Positions 46,510 through 55,388 of a stretch of DNA of 64,000 bases are shown in pieces. How positions within the stretch are numbered: the first letter of the stretch is position 1; every line of letters begins with the position of its first letter. This stretch comes from Epiperipatus broadwayi (lineage: Eukaryota > Onychophora > Udeonychophora > Euonychophora > Peripatidae): the NCBI GenBank assembly GCA_028023455.1, contig JAQFVV010012405.1, positions 8,845,291-8,909,290 of the forward strand. The letters run 5' to 3'. The notes below the pieces were generated by a model that saw nothing but the letters and a program-made list of their open reading frames with translations, searched no databases and was not told where the DNA came from. The translations under genes were made by a program, and so were the position numbers.

Positions 46510-46650
46510 TTTTTTCTAAGCTTGAGAATTTTCTTTCAGGTAGTTGGATTATAGCCAATCCAGCTAATCGCTAAATATTGCTTGGAAAAATGGATATTTA
46601 ACTTTTTTTAGCTAGAAAGTAAAACAAAGGTAGAAAACACCATAAATTCT
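46510..46650 (+). repeat. SINE body (dispersed family)
   Basis: TAGTTGGATTATAGCCAATC, CAGCTAATCGCTAAAT and TAGCTAGAAAGTAAAA follow the same pattern as the 59.5-kb and 7.6-kb copies. Confidence 0.5.
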
Positions 46651-47140
46651 CAATATCCTTGAGTATTGGCAATATTGATGAATATTGCCTTCGTTACTAT
46701 TTTTCTGTGAGGGCTGTTCGTCTACGAGGCTTTTTTTTTATTCAGTGACGTGCTATATAATGGCTTTTTTTTATCTCCTCTATATATAATGCTAATACAC
46801 ACTCGCGCCTTGTGCATTATTTTATATCAATAAAAATATTTTCTATGTTAATTAAAAAGTAATGTTATGACTAGAGTCATGAAGAGTTAATGTGAAATTA
46901 GTTTTAAAAATAATTTATTAATTAAAGTTTGTAGTAGAAAAATAGTAATTAATACTTCAGCACCTTTGAATTATTTAGTTAAAATTATGATCAAGCTCTT
47001 GTAAATGCTTTTTGTTTTGTTTGCCGCTGGTCATGTGACTCCATCATCTCGCTTATCAAAATAACATTTGAATGTTGACAGCGAACTAAAGTGAAAGTGA
47101 GGGAAGATAGTATCAAATCAATCATTAGACAAGAAAAACT
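46651..47140. other. Spacer, nothing recognised
   Basis: Somewhat less AT-rich at 46690-46820, without a supported feature. Confidence 0.35.
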
Positions 47141-47840
47141 TGTTCTTACTCCGAGCTGTCATCTCCAGTTAATGACAGCTCTTAGCTAGGGAGGAAAAGC
47201 TATATTGAAAAGTCAAAGTTGTGGCGACAAATGGCGACATCCCTATGATTTCTAACCCACAGTCACCACCAGGTGGCTTTTGTTAATGCTGTTTATGTCA
47301 ATATGTAAATGAAATCATTATGCAAATTATCTTCTGTGCCTTGTCAGGAAACACAAATTGAGATAAATGGACTGAGCATTACGGACAGCTTTAGTGGGTC
47401 CCTGTTGCCAGTGGACTCCAGCGAGTAATGGCCTTATTGTTGCGGATGATTGTATAACTGATTTGAAAATAAAAGCAAACAGCAGAGAGAGAGTACTTGG
47501 AATAAGCAAAAAAAAAAAAAAAATTAAAAAAAAAAAGGGAAGGTGCGATTTAAATTTCCGAAGATGTTCTCTGACATTTCTCATCTGCTTATCCACTAAT
47601 GCATTCTTCACCATGTAGCAACAAAAACACCCCTGGAACAAGCAGGGTAGATCCGGAATTGGCCAGCAAGAGACTATTTCAAGTTATTTGCAATTTCCGA
47701 AGAAATGAAAAGCTCTATCTAATGGGAGAAAGGAATGAGATACTTGATTGGTTAGCTTCTTTTATAGCAGACAGAAGAGTTAAAAAAGCTAACATTTCTG
47801 TTTATTGTATAAATAATGTAACCTCCACATCCATTTGAAT
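47141..47840 (+). other. Less AT-rich unique segment, possible conserved or exonic sequence
   Basis: Base composition here is more balanced than in most of the window and the segment has no match elsewhere in it. Open frames on both strands (minus 47327-47641, plus 47394-47618, plus 47599-47838) overlap each other and are interrupted by an A-run at 47509-47540. The last plus frame contains VDPELASKRLFQVICNFRRN and ERNEILDWLASFIADRRVKK, which look protein-like, but I do not recognise the family. It may be an unknown exon or a decayed repeat. Confidence 0.25.
47266..47277 (+). promoter_or_regulatory. CTCF-like core motif
   Basis: CCACCAGGTGGC resembles the CTCF core. It is also a palindromic E-box-type sequence (CAGGTG), so other factors could bind it. 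Confidence 0.25.
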
Positions 47841-48845
47841 TATGATCCCTTTTGGAAAATAAAGGTTTTAAAAACATTATTCAGCGCAGTTGATGAAAGC
47901 ATGCTAATATCATATTTAATTTTCATTAAAATTTGATACAAAATTTAAAGTCGGTTAAGATCAAACAAATATTAATTTTAAATATATATTACTTTTTGCA
48001 GCTTTTTAAAATAAAATTGATATTTTTCCAGCTACTTAAGTAAATGATTGAATATACTGCCTAATTGTATTATAATACACATATGCTTAATAATTTATTA
48101 AACTGGCTTCTTGATATTAAATCGATTTTTACTTTAATTTTATTAAACATAGTTTGGTGCTGTAGTAGGGTGACAGGTTCTGGAACAAGGTTCGTGTATT
48201 ATGGCCCAACTCTGTCACTTCTGGTCCTTTTTATGAATTCCTAAGCAATGTACCCATTGATTGTAATTATCGTTTTGCTTAGCTAGATTCATTGTAGGGT
48301 AGTTTCTCCAAGTTTAATCTGGTTTTTCTGATTGATAGATTCTTTTCTCCATTTTACTCTAGAAAACTTTTTTATCTGGCATTCAAGCATATATGTATCT
48401 ATTTTTTTTCGAAATAAATACATTTTGGAAAAAAATAGATACACGTATGCCTGTGTATCTTCTTACTAAATTGCCTAATGAACCTTCCAATGTAATGTCA
48501 TAAGTAAGTGTAAGATATAACTAAATTGATTGTCTGGCTCACTTAATTTGATTACTAGTAATTAATTTATATAATTTTCAGTTTAGCATTATGCATATTT
48601 GGTCTATATTCTAGTAGGTTTCTAATTGATATTAATTTGTATTTACGACTTTATATCTTCTAAATGATACCAACAACTGTGTTGTAGCCTAATTTATCAT
48701 AATATGAAATAAAATGTTTAAACTTTGCGGTTAAGTCCTACTATATAAATATGATTGCGCTAAAGACGCATACACACACACAAAACTGAATTTTTAAATT
48801 CTTTATATATTAAAATACAAAGTAATACAAAATAAATATGTATAA
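47841..48845. other. AT-rich spacer, nothing recognised
   Basis: No supported features. Confidence 0.4.
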
Positions 48846-49098
48846 GTGTGGCTGAGCACTTTCAAGGCAAGGGACGTAACCCTCATAGTCATAGCCATAT
48901 TGTAACGAACAAAACTAGTTAATTGCAATGCAAATTTATGCGAATGACTTTATGTATTCCATTTCTTGGATATATTGTAGCAACTGTATTTTCTGTTGAT
49001 GGTATGATTGTCTCTGGCAATGAATCAAGCCTCTTTCACTTTTTTTTTTTAAGTCGTGTCCTTCTCTGCAAACAACCACTGGTTCCCTTGGCTCACAA

Positions 49099-49584
49099 TC
49101 ATGCCCTGCAAATTGAGTTACAACTTGGGTCTGTTAGTGCTTTGTTGTAAGAATATATATATTGAGATAGGCGCATGGACAAGGGGGCTCTGGTCTCACC
49201 GAAGTATGAGGCATGATAATTTGCTACAGGGCAGACAATATTGTACAACACCTGAGGTGTTTGCGAGAGTGGTAATCTATCTTTGGTGTTATTGATTAAT
49301 TTGTTGGAGTTGGGGGGGGGGGTGAAAGCACAAGTGGTATTTCTTATTAAAAAATAGTACAAAGTTTTTTGTGCACACTCGGAAAGTATGGAAGTAATAG
49401 CCTTTTTTTTATCGAGTTTAACTGCATTGTTGTTTATTTTAGAGTAAAATTGCCTAATTTTCTTGACAATAAGATTTTGTTTAAATCCAACCTTTAGTAA
49501 GTCATCTCTGTACAAGACCAAGTTGGCTTTTTTATCTGCCTCAAACTTGCATAGCTGCATGTTTCTATGTAGGAAGAAAGTCAA
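49099..49584 (-). pseudogene. PLE GIY-YIG endonuclease region
   Basis: A 161-residue frame. The first half is the linker after RT (RDDLLKVGFKQNLIVKKIRQ). The second half has VLYNIVCPVANYHASYFGET, then RAPLSMRLSQYIYSYNKAL. This matches the VYxIxC, YxGET, R...H order of the PLE GIY-YIG nuclease, with a single Cys where two are usual (VCPVANYH), so a metal ligand may be lost. The role in live PLEs is to nick target DNA for priming. Confidence 0.8.
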
Positions 49585-49683
49585 ACCAGAGAGTGTGATT
49601 AGTTGATGAGTTGGAAAGAGGATGAGAGTGACCTTTTACTTCAAGAGGTTTGATGATTACTTATAGTTGAAGTCTGTGTGTTC

Positions 49684-50118
49684 TCAATGTAAATCTGTAC
49701 CAAAATATTTTACTTGTCTGTAGCTGTTTTCATGTTCAATATTTAAAGTGAAAAGTGTTCTATTTTGTAGTTTAATTCTAATATGTTCAATAATTGCAGA
49801 AGGTGCGGCTATGAACAAGTCATCAATATATCTGGTGTAGGTGATGAGTTGATTAATATAATATTTTGGAATAACTTGCTTTTCGTGGTGATTCCAGACT
49901 ATGCTAGATATAATACCGCTCATAGGTAACCCCATGGACCAACCATTTTTCATGTGGAACCACTGGTTGTGGAAAATGGCCATGATCTTGTCAAGCCAAG
50001 ATAAAAACTCGACAATGAAATCGATCTGAGCCTGTGCCATGATGTGGCTAGCTAGTTCCTCATTAATGATTTCAATGGATTTTCTTCTGTAAATGGAACC
50101 GTACAACTCGGGAGACAT
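49684..50118 (-). pseudogene. PLE reverse transcriptase core
   Basis: A 144-residue frame with NGWSMGLPMSGIISSIVWNH (the MGSPLSP-like block) and ITYTRYIDDLFIAAPS (the YxDD box at about 49814-49836, with both Asp intact). LFTLNIEHENSYRQVKYFGT then matches the FT-E-E...L-FLD block. Upstream, 50072-50326 continues with NSSYEFIEPIKDVALNPDTR and AAIDVSRVVR, where the first catalytic Asp falls. Two frames must be joined, so this copy is dead. Confidence 0.82.
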
Positions 50119-50414
50119 CTATAGCAGCCATTCTTGTGTCAGGGTTCAAGGCCACATCTTTTATTGGTTCTATGAATTCGTAGGATGAGTTTATGTTATA
50201 TGTGCCAAAAGCTAGGGTTTGAATAAGTTGCTTATTTACCCACTTGGCCATGTTGAAGTAGTGGACCCCTCTAAAGTCCAACATTAGCCATAGTGGCACA
50301 TCAATTTTGTGTTTTTGCATTGGCAAACATCCTGGCGGGGGGGGGGGGGACTGAGGCAGAAGGGTACAGTTTGTAATATTCAGATTTGGAAAAAAGCTTT
50401 GTTGCAGTGGGCTC

Positions 50415-50612
50415 TCAGAATGGAAATGATAAACTTGCCTTTGTTGAGTTTGTTATTGAAGTTAAAAACTCTTTGAAACTGCAATTTGTTGATTGATCTT
50501 GGGATATGTAATCCTGAGTCTTCATTAGTACAAACCTATTGCCTTTGTCTTCCAGCATGCATGTGATGTTTGCATCATTGAGAAATTGTCTGGTTTTGGC
50601 TACTTTTGCCAT
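50415..50612 (-). pseudogene. PLE N-terminal region fragment
   Basis: The frame contains KTRQFLNDANITCMLEDKGN and RFVLMKTQDY. It corresponds to the stretch before the RT core where PLEs read K.DKGN..V......Y. The DKGN motif is intact. Confidence 0.65.
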
Positions 50613-50850
50613 GATTGTGTGTGGGTGTGTAGAGATTGATGTTGTACCACTTTAACTATTTGAGTAATATAACTATCCCTGTCTTCGTCATTTGCCAAGC
50701 CAGCCTCTGTATCAGCAATTTCATGCTTGGATGTTTCCAGCTTCCTCCAACATATCGAGGCCCTCTGCATAATACATCACTTCTTGTGGTGGTGTGGCAT
50801 CAGTGAGTTTACGAAAGCAGCTGCCTAGTGATTATTTCATGATATTAAAT

Positions 50851-51890
50851 TCTAATTCAGCTTTAATTTGGCTTAAGAAAAGAGCAGTATATATTAACTT
50901 GGGGGTGCTAACAGTGTTTTATTAGGTTGCAGGTGAACAATATTTGTTCTAAAAAACAGTCATACTATGAAATCTGATTGTTGTATTTTTTTTGGCATGA
51001 CTTTATAGTTTGTAATTTAAGTTACACATCAATTGTTTGATTTGTTTATTTTAATTTGATTTAGAATAAACAATTAATTTATATTATTTTCAGTTTAGCA
51101 TTATGCGCATTAATTTAACCTCTGGGTGTGTTTATATCTTTCACTTGAAGTTCTTGTGATCTTCTATACTTTATTTTATTTCAAGTTTCCTTAAAATTTT
51201 TGAAATCTGGTTCCATTAGTCAGCTGATAGTGTAAAATTATTTAAAGTTAATTACTAGTTCTTTTTAAAAGAGACAAATAGAATTTATTTTTGCTTTTAT
51301 ACTGGATACTTATGTTTATGGCTTTAGAAAGGAGTTTAACTGAAAGCAGATCCTTGAATTCCTCGCTAGGCCCTTAAAGGAAATAAACAGGACAAATTCA
51401 ACGTATTCTTATTACTGTAGCTGTGATTTTTATATGATTATTAATAAAGTATATGAACATAGACATGCTGCTCATCAAAACACATCAGCAGCATGGTGAG
51501 TTTATTGGATTTTTATCTCTGAGTTTAAGATCAAGAAACGCCATATTCTTTTTTTTTTTTCCAGTTGTTTATCAATTCTTAATTGAAATATTAACTGAGT
51601 TTTCTTGAAGATAGATGAATGAATGTGTGAATGATTTTTTTTAAAATAGAGAATTATGATCATAATAGACAAAACTAAATTCTGGTCCTTATTTTCATGA
51701 GGCTGCAAAGTTTCTAGCCAGGACATCTGTTAGTGGCTGCAGGCAGAGATTAGTTACTAAGAATTTTCTAATTGCAAACCAGGCTGTCATTCAATGAAGA
51801 TGTTTTATTTACATACTTATAACTGCCGATCACTTTTAAATGTAGGTAGATAGCATTAATTGGAAGATGAACTGATTAAATGAAACATTG
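50851..51890. other. AT-rich spacer
   Basis: No gene supported. A frame at 51502-51726 lies in T-rich sequence and has no motif. Confidence 0.4.
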
Positions 51891-51992
51891 TTGGATTTTT
51901 GTGAAGTTAGAAGAAAAGGTGAAAAGATAGTTGATTGAAAAAATGGACATGAAGTTTGCTACAAAGGCACACATATTGGAAGCGTAAGTAGA

Positions 51993-52190
51993 GTGGGATT
52001 TATTATAAATAAAAACTGGAAAAACAACATTGTGGTGATTGATGATGTATCAGATAGAAGAATGACTAGATTAGTTATTCAACTTAATGAATTATACCAA
52101 ATGCAGATAATTCTGATTTACGCCTTAACAAGTTCTTATTGTGATGAAGAAATAAAGGATTTTTATATAGATTTTACAAAAGGTTTTTAA
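51993..52190 (+). pseudogene. RTE endonuclease N-terminal fragment
   Basis: It opens at MGFIINKNWKNNIVVIDDVS and includes LVIQLNELYQMQIILIYALT. The fold and order match the endonuclease domain of RTE elements. Live elements read APTS where this has ALTS. A stop at 52190 and a frame change follow before the DFNAK block. Confidence 0.7.
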
Positions 52191-52847
52191 TTAAAATTGT
52201 CATGCAAGACTTTAATGCTAAAGTTAATAAATGATTGAAAGATGAAAATGCTGCGGGTAAATTTCATTCTGATATTAAAAATGAAGAGAAGTCATAGTCT
52301 TGTAAACTTTGCAGAAAAAGAGAAACTCTATAGTATGAATTCTTTTTTTAAGGACAATACTAAATAAAAACGAACATGGAAATATACAAATGAAGATACA
52401 GCAGAATTGGATTTTATTTCGACTAACAGAAAATATTTATTTCAAGATTGTAGTGTTCTAAATAAATTCAATTTAGGAAATGGTCATCAATTAATAAGAT
52501 GTAAAATATATGTTAATACAAAATTAGAGATAAAAATCACCAAGAAAAATATTATTCACATTTGATAATTCTAATCTTCAGAAACATTCCAGTGGATTTA
52601 AATTAGAATTTGCAAATTATTTTAAAAAATTAACAGATTTTGAAGATGGTTCAGATTTGAGTGAAATCAATAGAAAAATAACTGATACATTATTAAAAAC
52701 TGCAATATAGATGATATCTGGGACAAAAATGCAGCATTAAACCAGTATTTTTTTCTACCGAGATGGCAATGTAGGTAGAAAAAAAGGAATATAAAATAAT
52801 CCATTCAAAAGAATTGAATATCTAGAGTTCTTTTAATTACAATAACG

Positions 52848-52860
52848 ATATAAAAAATAT
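52848..52860 (+). repeat. Target-site duplication, left copy
   Basis: ATATAAAAAATAT, repeated at 53623-53635. The two copies exactly flank the 762-bp hammerhead insertion, and RTE-like sequence lies on both sides. Confidence 0.75.
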
Positions 52861-52995
52861 CAATAAGTACTCAACTTTGAGTTGGATAGCTGGGTTTGAA
52901 GACATGTAGGTGTCTGAAAATTTCAGATTTTCCACTCAATAGATAACTTTTAGTTAAATGCTGGCTTTGGGTTGGTATTTTTAGATCTAGTGTCT

Positions 52996-53066
52996 GAACC
53001 TACCCTGACACTTTTCTGAGGAGTGCCAAAGCATGAAACCATGGTCAGGGGTGTGGGGAAGGGTTC
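52996..53066 (+). ncRNA. Hammerhead ribozyme, type I (53-kb unit 1)
   Basis: GAACC (52996-53000) pairs with GGTTC (53062-53066) as outer stem I. CACTTTT pairs with AGGGGTG as inner stem I, with three G-U pairs. CTGAGGA at 53016-53022 is the CUGANGA box. GTGC/GCAT with loop CAAA is stem II. GAA plus the self-complementary ACCATGGT (53038-53045) is stem III, with C at 53046 as the cleavage base. Every catalytic core position is present. Confidence 0.85.
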
Positions 53067-53414
53067 ATGACAGAGATATTTTAAATGCTTTCTCTGGCTA
53101 AGCATTTATCACAAAGCTTGTTGAGGAATTGGCAATCCTCATTGTTTATAACTTACAAGCTTAAGAGAATAGGGTCATCATCTATGACTTATTTTGATTA
53201 TTTATAGTCTCTGCCTTAAGTCTTATGCAATGTTATATTGCTAAGACTACTAATATATGGTATGGCTGGAGATCTATCAGACCCATATAGCTATTTGAGT
53301 TGGATAGCTGGGTTTGAAGACATGTAGGTGTCTGAAAATTTCAGATTTTCCACTCAATAGATAACTTTTTCGTTAAATGCTGGCTTTGGGTTGGTATTTT
53401 TAGATCTAGTGTCT

Positions 53415-53485
53415 GAACCTACCCTGACACTTCTCTGAGGAGTGCCAAAGCACGAAATCATTGTCAGAGGTTTGGGGATGGGTTC
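53415..53485 (+). ncRNA. Hammerhead ribozyme, type I (53-kb unit 2)
   Basis: The same layout 419 bp downstream: GAACC/GGTTC outer stem, CTGAGGA at 53435-53441, perfect GTGC-CAAA-GCAC stem II, GAA, then ATCATTGT in place of ACCATGGT, and cleavage after C 53465. Inner stem I CACTTCT pairs with AGAGGTT with one end mismatch. Changes on both sides (TTT to TCT against GGG to GAG) keep pairing, a compensatory pattern. Stem III is weaker than in unit 1. Confidence 0.82.
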
Positions 53486-53622
53486 CTGACAGAGATATTT
53501 TAAATGCTTTCTCTGGCTAAGCATTTATCACAAAGCTTGTTGAGGAATTGGCAATCCTCATTGTTTATAACTTACAAGCTTAAGAGAATAGGGTCATGTG
53601 ATCTATGACTCTTATTTTGACT

Positions 53623-53635
53623 ATATAAAAAATAT
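53623..53635 (+). repeat. Target-site duplication, right copy
   Basis: ATATAAAAAATAT, see 52848-52860. Confidence 0.75.
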
Positions 53636-53742
53636 AATTGTGAATCAGTAATGAAAATTATAGAAGAGAATAAAAGCCTTAAAAGCGTAAGCAGTAAGAA
53701 GATGAAACCATTACTAAAAAGAGAGATGGCATCATGAAATAG

Positions 53743-53961
53743 GTGGAAGAGTTCTATAAAGAATTACATAGCTGTAAAGAACAAAAAAACAATGTATCCT
53801 CTACAATTACTACTACTTCTGAATTGTCCACCATTTTACATAAAGTAGTAAGACATGCAATTAAATCTATGAAGAATGAAAAAGATCCTGTTAATGATGA
53901 AATTATTTCCAGTATCCTAAAAGAAACGATAAAAGTTGGCAAAATTATATACAAAATGTAA
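53743..53961 (+). pseudogene. RTE linker and RT start fragment
   Basis: A 72-residue frame. It begins with EEFYKELHSCKEQ (the YF..LY linker before RT) and ends KNEKDPVNDEIISSILKETI, which is RT block 0-1. Confidence 0.65.
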
Positions 53962-54480
53962 AGGTCAAAGATGAACAGATGATTGGAAAATGCAGTAGTA
54001 ATATTGATATTTAAAAAAAGTGATAAAGAAGATATTAGAAATTTCAGATCTATCTTGCTTCTCTATCATTTCTCTACAATATTTTTATAGTAAACTTTAG
54101 AATTTAATCAACCAAAAGAACAAGCTGGTTTTAAAAGTAGTTTAAAGGTTTAATGAATATGAATTGTCGTTATGTTTTGGATATAAAGATTATGAAAACA
54201 TATTTGATCTATAAGCATTGCTACAGTGGTTTACAGTATTGGATCAACAAGATATAGATCCAGAATATTATCATATAATTAGGTTACATGATAATGCTAA
54301 GAAAATTAATATTGTGAAGGGTGTGTAATAGGATGATTTTATATCCAATTTTTTACAACAGTTTTATATGAGAAGTAATAACAGATTAAAATGGAAGTGA
54401 AGGATGTAAATGATTATTTAAATCATCTAGATTTTGCCCATGGTAATGTTAGTGATGAAGTTAGATTTAGTTATTACATC

Positions 54481-54990
54481 TAGAACTTTTATTGAATTCA
54501 AACCAACTTTTTTTACTTTATTTTGACACCAGTTCATTAACTGTAGGGTTATCAGTTGTTTAGCAATTGTAGGCACCTTTATCTTTTACTAGGATTGGTA
54601 TAAAATGGAAAAAAAAATTATTCTGAAGATAGGATTGTAATTATAATATTATACCTAATAAAAGATCTATGTATTGTAATAATCACCACAAATTTCTGTC
54701 TTTATTAAGATCCTTATTAAAAATACTCAAAAACAATATTTATGTGGAAGATAAACAATTGCACTTTTATCCAATAAATTGTTATATCATTCGTATAATA
54801 GATAAAAGTAAACAAATTCACTAATAATCTAAAAAAGAAGTAATTCTTGAAAATTATGATTTCTTTTATATATAAATATGGGAAGAAAAAGGAAGAATAT
54901 CTAAAATAAAAAGTGTTTTAAGAAAACTGGTTGTTTTAACATGCAAACATAAAATTTTCTGTTTTGTTTCACATAAAATATTTTTAAAAT
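54481..54990. other. AT-rich spacer, nothing recognised
   Basis: No supported features. Confidence 0.4.
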
Positions 54991-54992
54991 TA

Positions 54993-55018
54993 CATTCTCT
55001 GATGAAAATCAGAGAATG
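54993..55018. other. Perfect hairpin with GAAA loop
   Basis: CATTCTCTGAT, then GAAA, then ATCAGAGAATG: 11 perfect base pairs closed by a GNRA-type loop. No following U-tract, and no gene beside it. Confidence 0.85.
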
Positions 55019-55170
55019 ATAATATTAAGTCAAAACAGTATCTTAAAAAGAAACATAACTTTTATCCTTTTTTTTAATCTAAGTTTTATTTTAAACATTA
55101 TTTATTCTCTTATTCTTCTATTGTTTATTCTCTTATTCTTCTCTTTCACTTTCTTTGCATATCTTCATAT

Positions 55171-55388
55171 ATATATATTGCTTATAATACAACTTTCATA
55201 TACCCTTCAATGCAAACAAATTTTCTTAAAAAAACTTTATTATTTTCCTTACAGTTTCGACTGTCCAGCAGTTTTGATGAAGACTGCTGGACAGTCAAAA
55301 CTGTAAGGAAAATAAAGAAGTTTTTTAAGAAAATTTGTTTGAATTGAAGGGTATATGAAAGAAGTATTATAAGCAATATATATTGTAG
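55171..55388. repeat. Fold-back repeat with hammerhead-like apex
   Basis: Arms 55171-55272 and 55283-55388 are inverted copies, for example TTTTCCTTACAGTTTCGACT against CAGTCAAAACTGTAAGGAAA. The loop is about 10 nt. The apex TTGATGAAGACTGCTGGACA with CAGTCAAAAC resembles a hammerhead whose box (TTGATGA) and GAAA (AAAA) each carry a mutation. The minus strand keeps GTCGAAAC. Confidence 0.9.

Larger units (their letters stand above)
48846..50850 (-). mobile_element. Penelope-like element, nearly complete coding span, decayed
   Basis: Read from 50850 down to 48846. The N-terminal region has LTDATPPQEVMYYAEGLDML. The RT core follows, then GIY-YIG, then a non-coding tail with CTATGACTATGAGGGTTACG and GAAAGTGCTCAGCCACAC. 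The tail resembles that of the 11-kb PLE. Frameshifts and stops break the gene into at least four frames. I could not find an intact hammerhead in its flanks, although PLEs elsewhere often carry one in their terminal repeats. Confidence 0.82.
52861..53622 (+). mobile_element. Retrozyme-like tandem dimer inserted in RTE
   Basis: A 762-bp non-coding insertion made of about 1.8 direct copies of one unit with a period of 419 bp. Each copy carries a type I hammerhead (52996-53066 and 53415-53485). The block CAGACCCATATAGCTATTTG with TTGGATAGCTGGG precedes the second hammerhead by about 137 nt. It is flanked by 13-bp direct repeats and sits in an RTE element. Dimeric arrangement, short unit, a hammerhead per unit and target duplications are the hallmarks of retrozymes described in plants and animals. 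The first copy is truncated at its 5' end and the second at its 3' end, as expected if a circular RNA was reverse transcribed for nearly two turns. Confidence 0.8.
51895..54480 (+). mobile_element. RTE-type LINE, near full length but badly decayed
   Basis: The 5' part encodes the AP-like endonuclease: SRVGFIINKNWKNNIVVID at 51982-52040, YALTSSYCDEEIKDFY where live copies read YAPTS, then MQDFNAKV and RTWKYTNEDTAELDFISTNR. The RT part resumes at 53740 with AIKSMKNEKDPVNDEIISSI (live: M-N-KAPG-D) and then KKSDKEDIRNFRSILLL (live: KKGDK-DI-NYRPISLL). The element is interrupted at 52861-53622 by a tandem hammerhead-bearing insertion. Many stops are present. It is distantly related to the better copy at 39.6 kb. 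Confidence 0.78.

Noticed and set aside
49300-49325. G-run at 49311 as a regulatory G-quadruplex
   Set aside because: A single run of G (also seen at 3595, 36865 and 50337) cannot form an intramolecular four-tract quadruplex on its own; more likely a homopolymer expansion.
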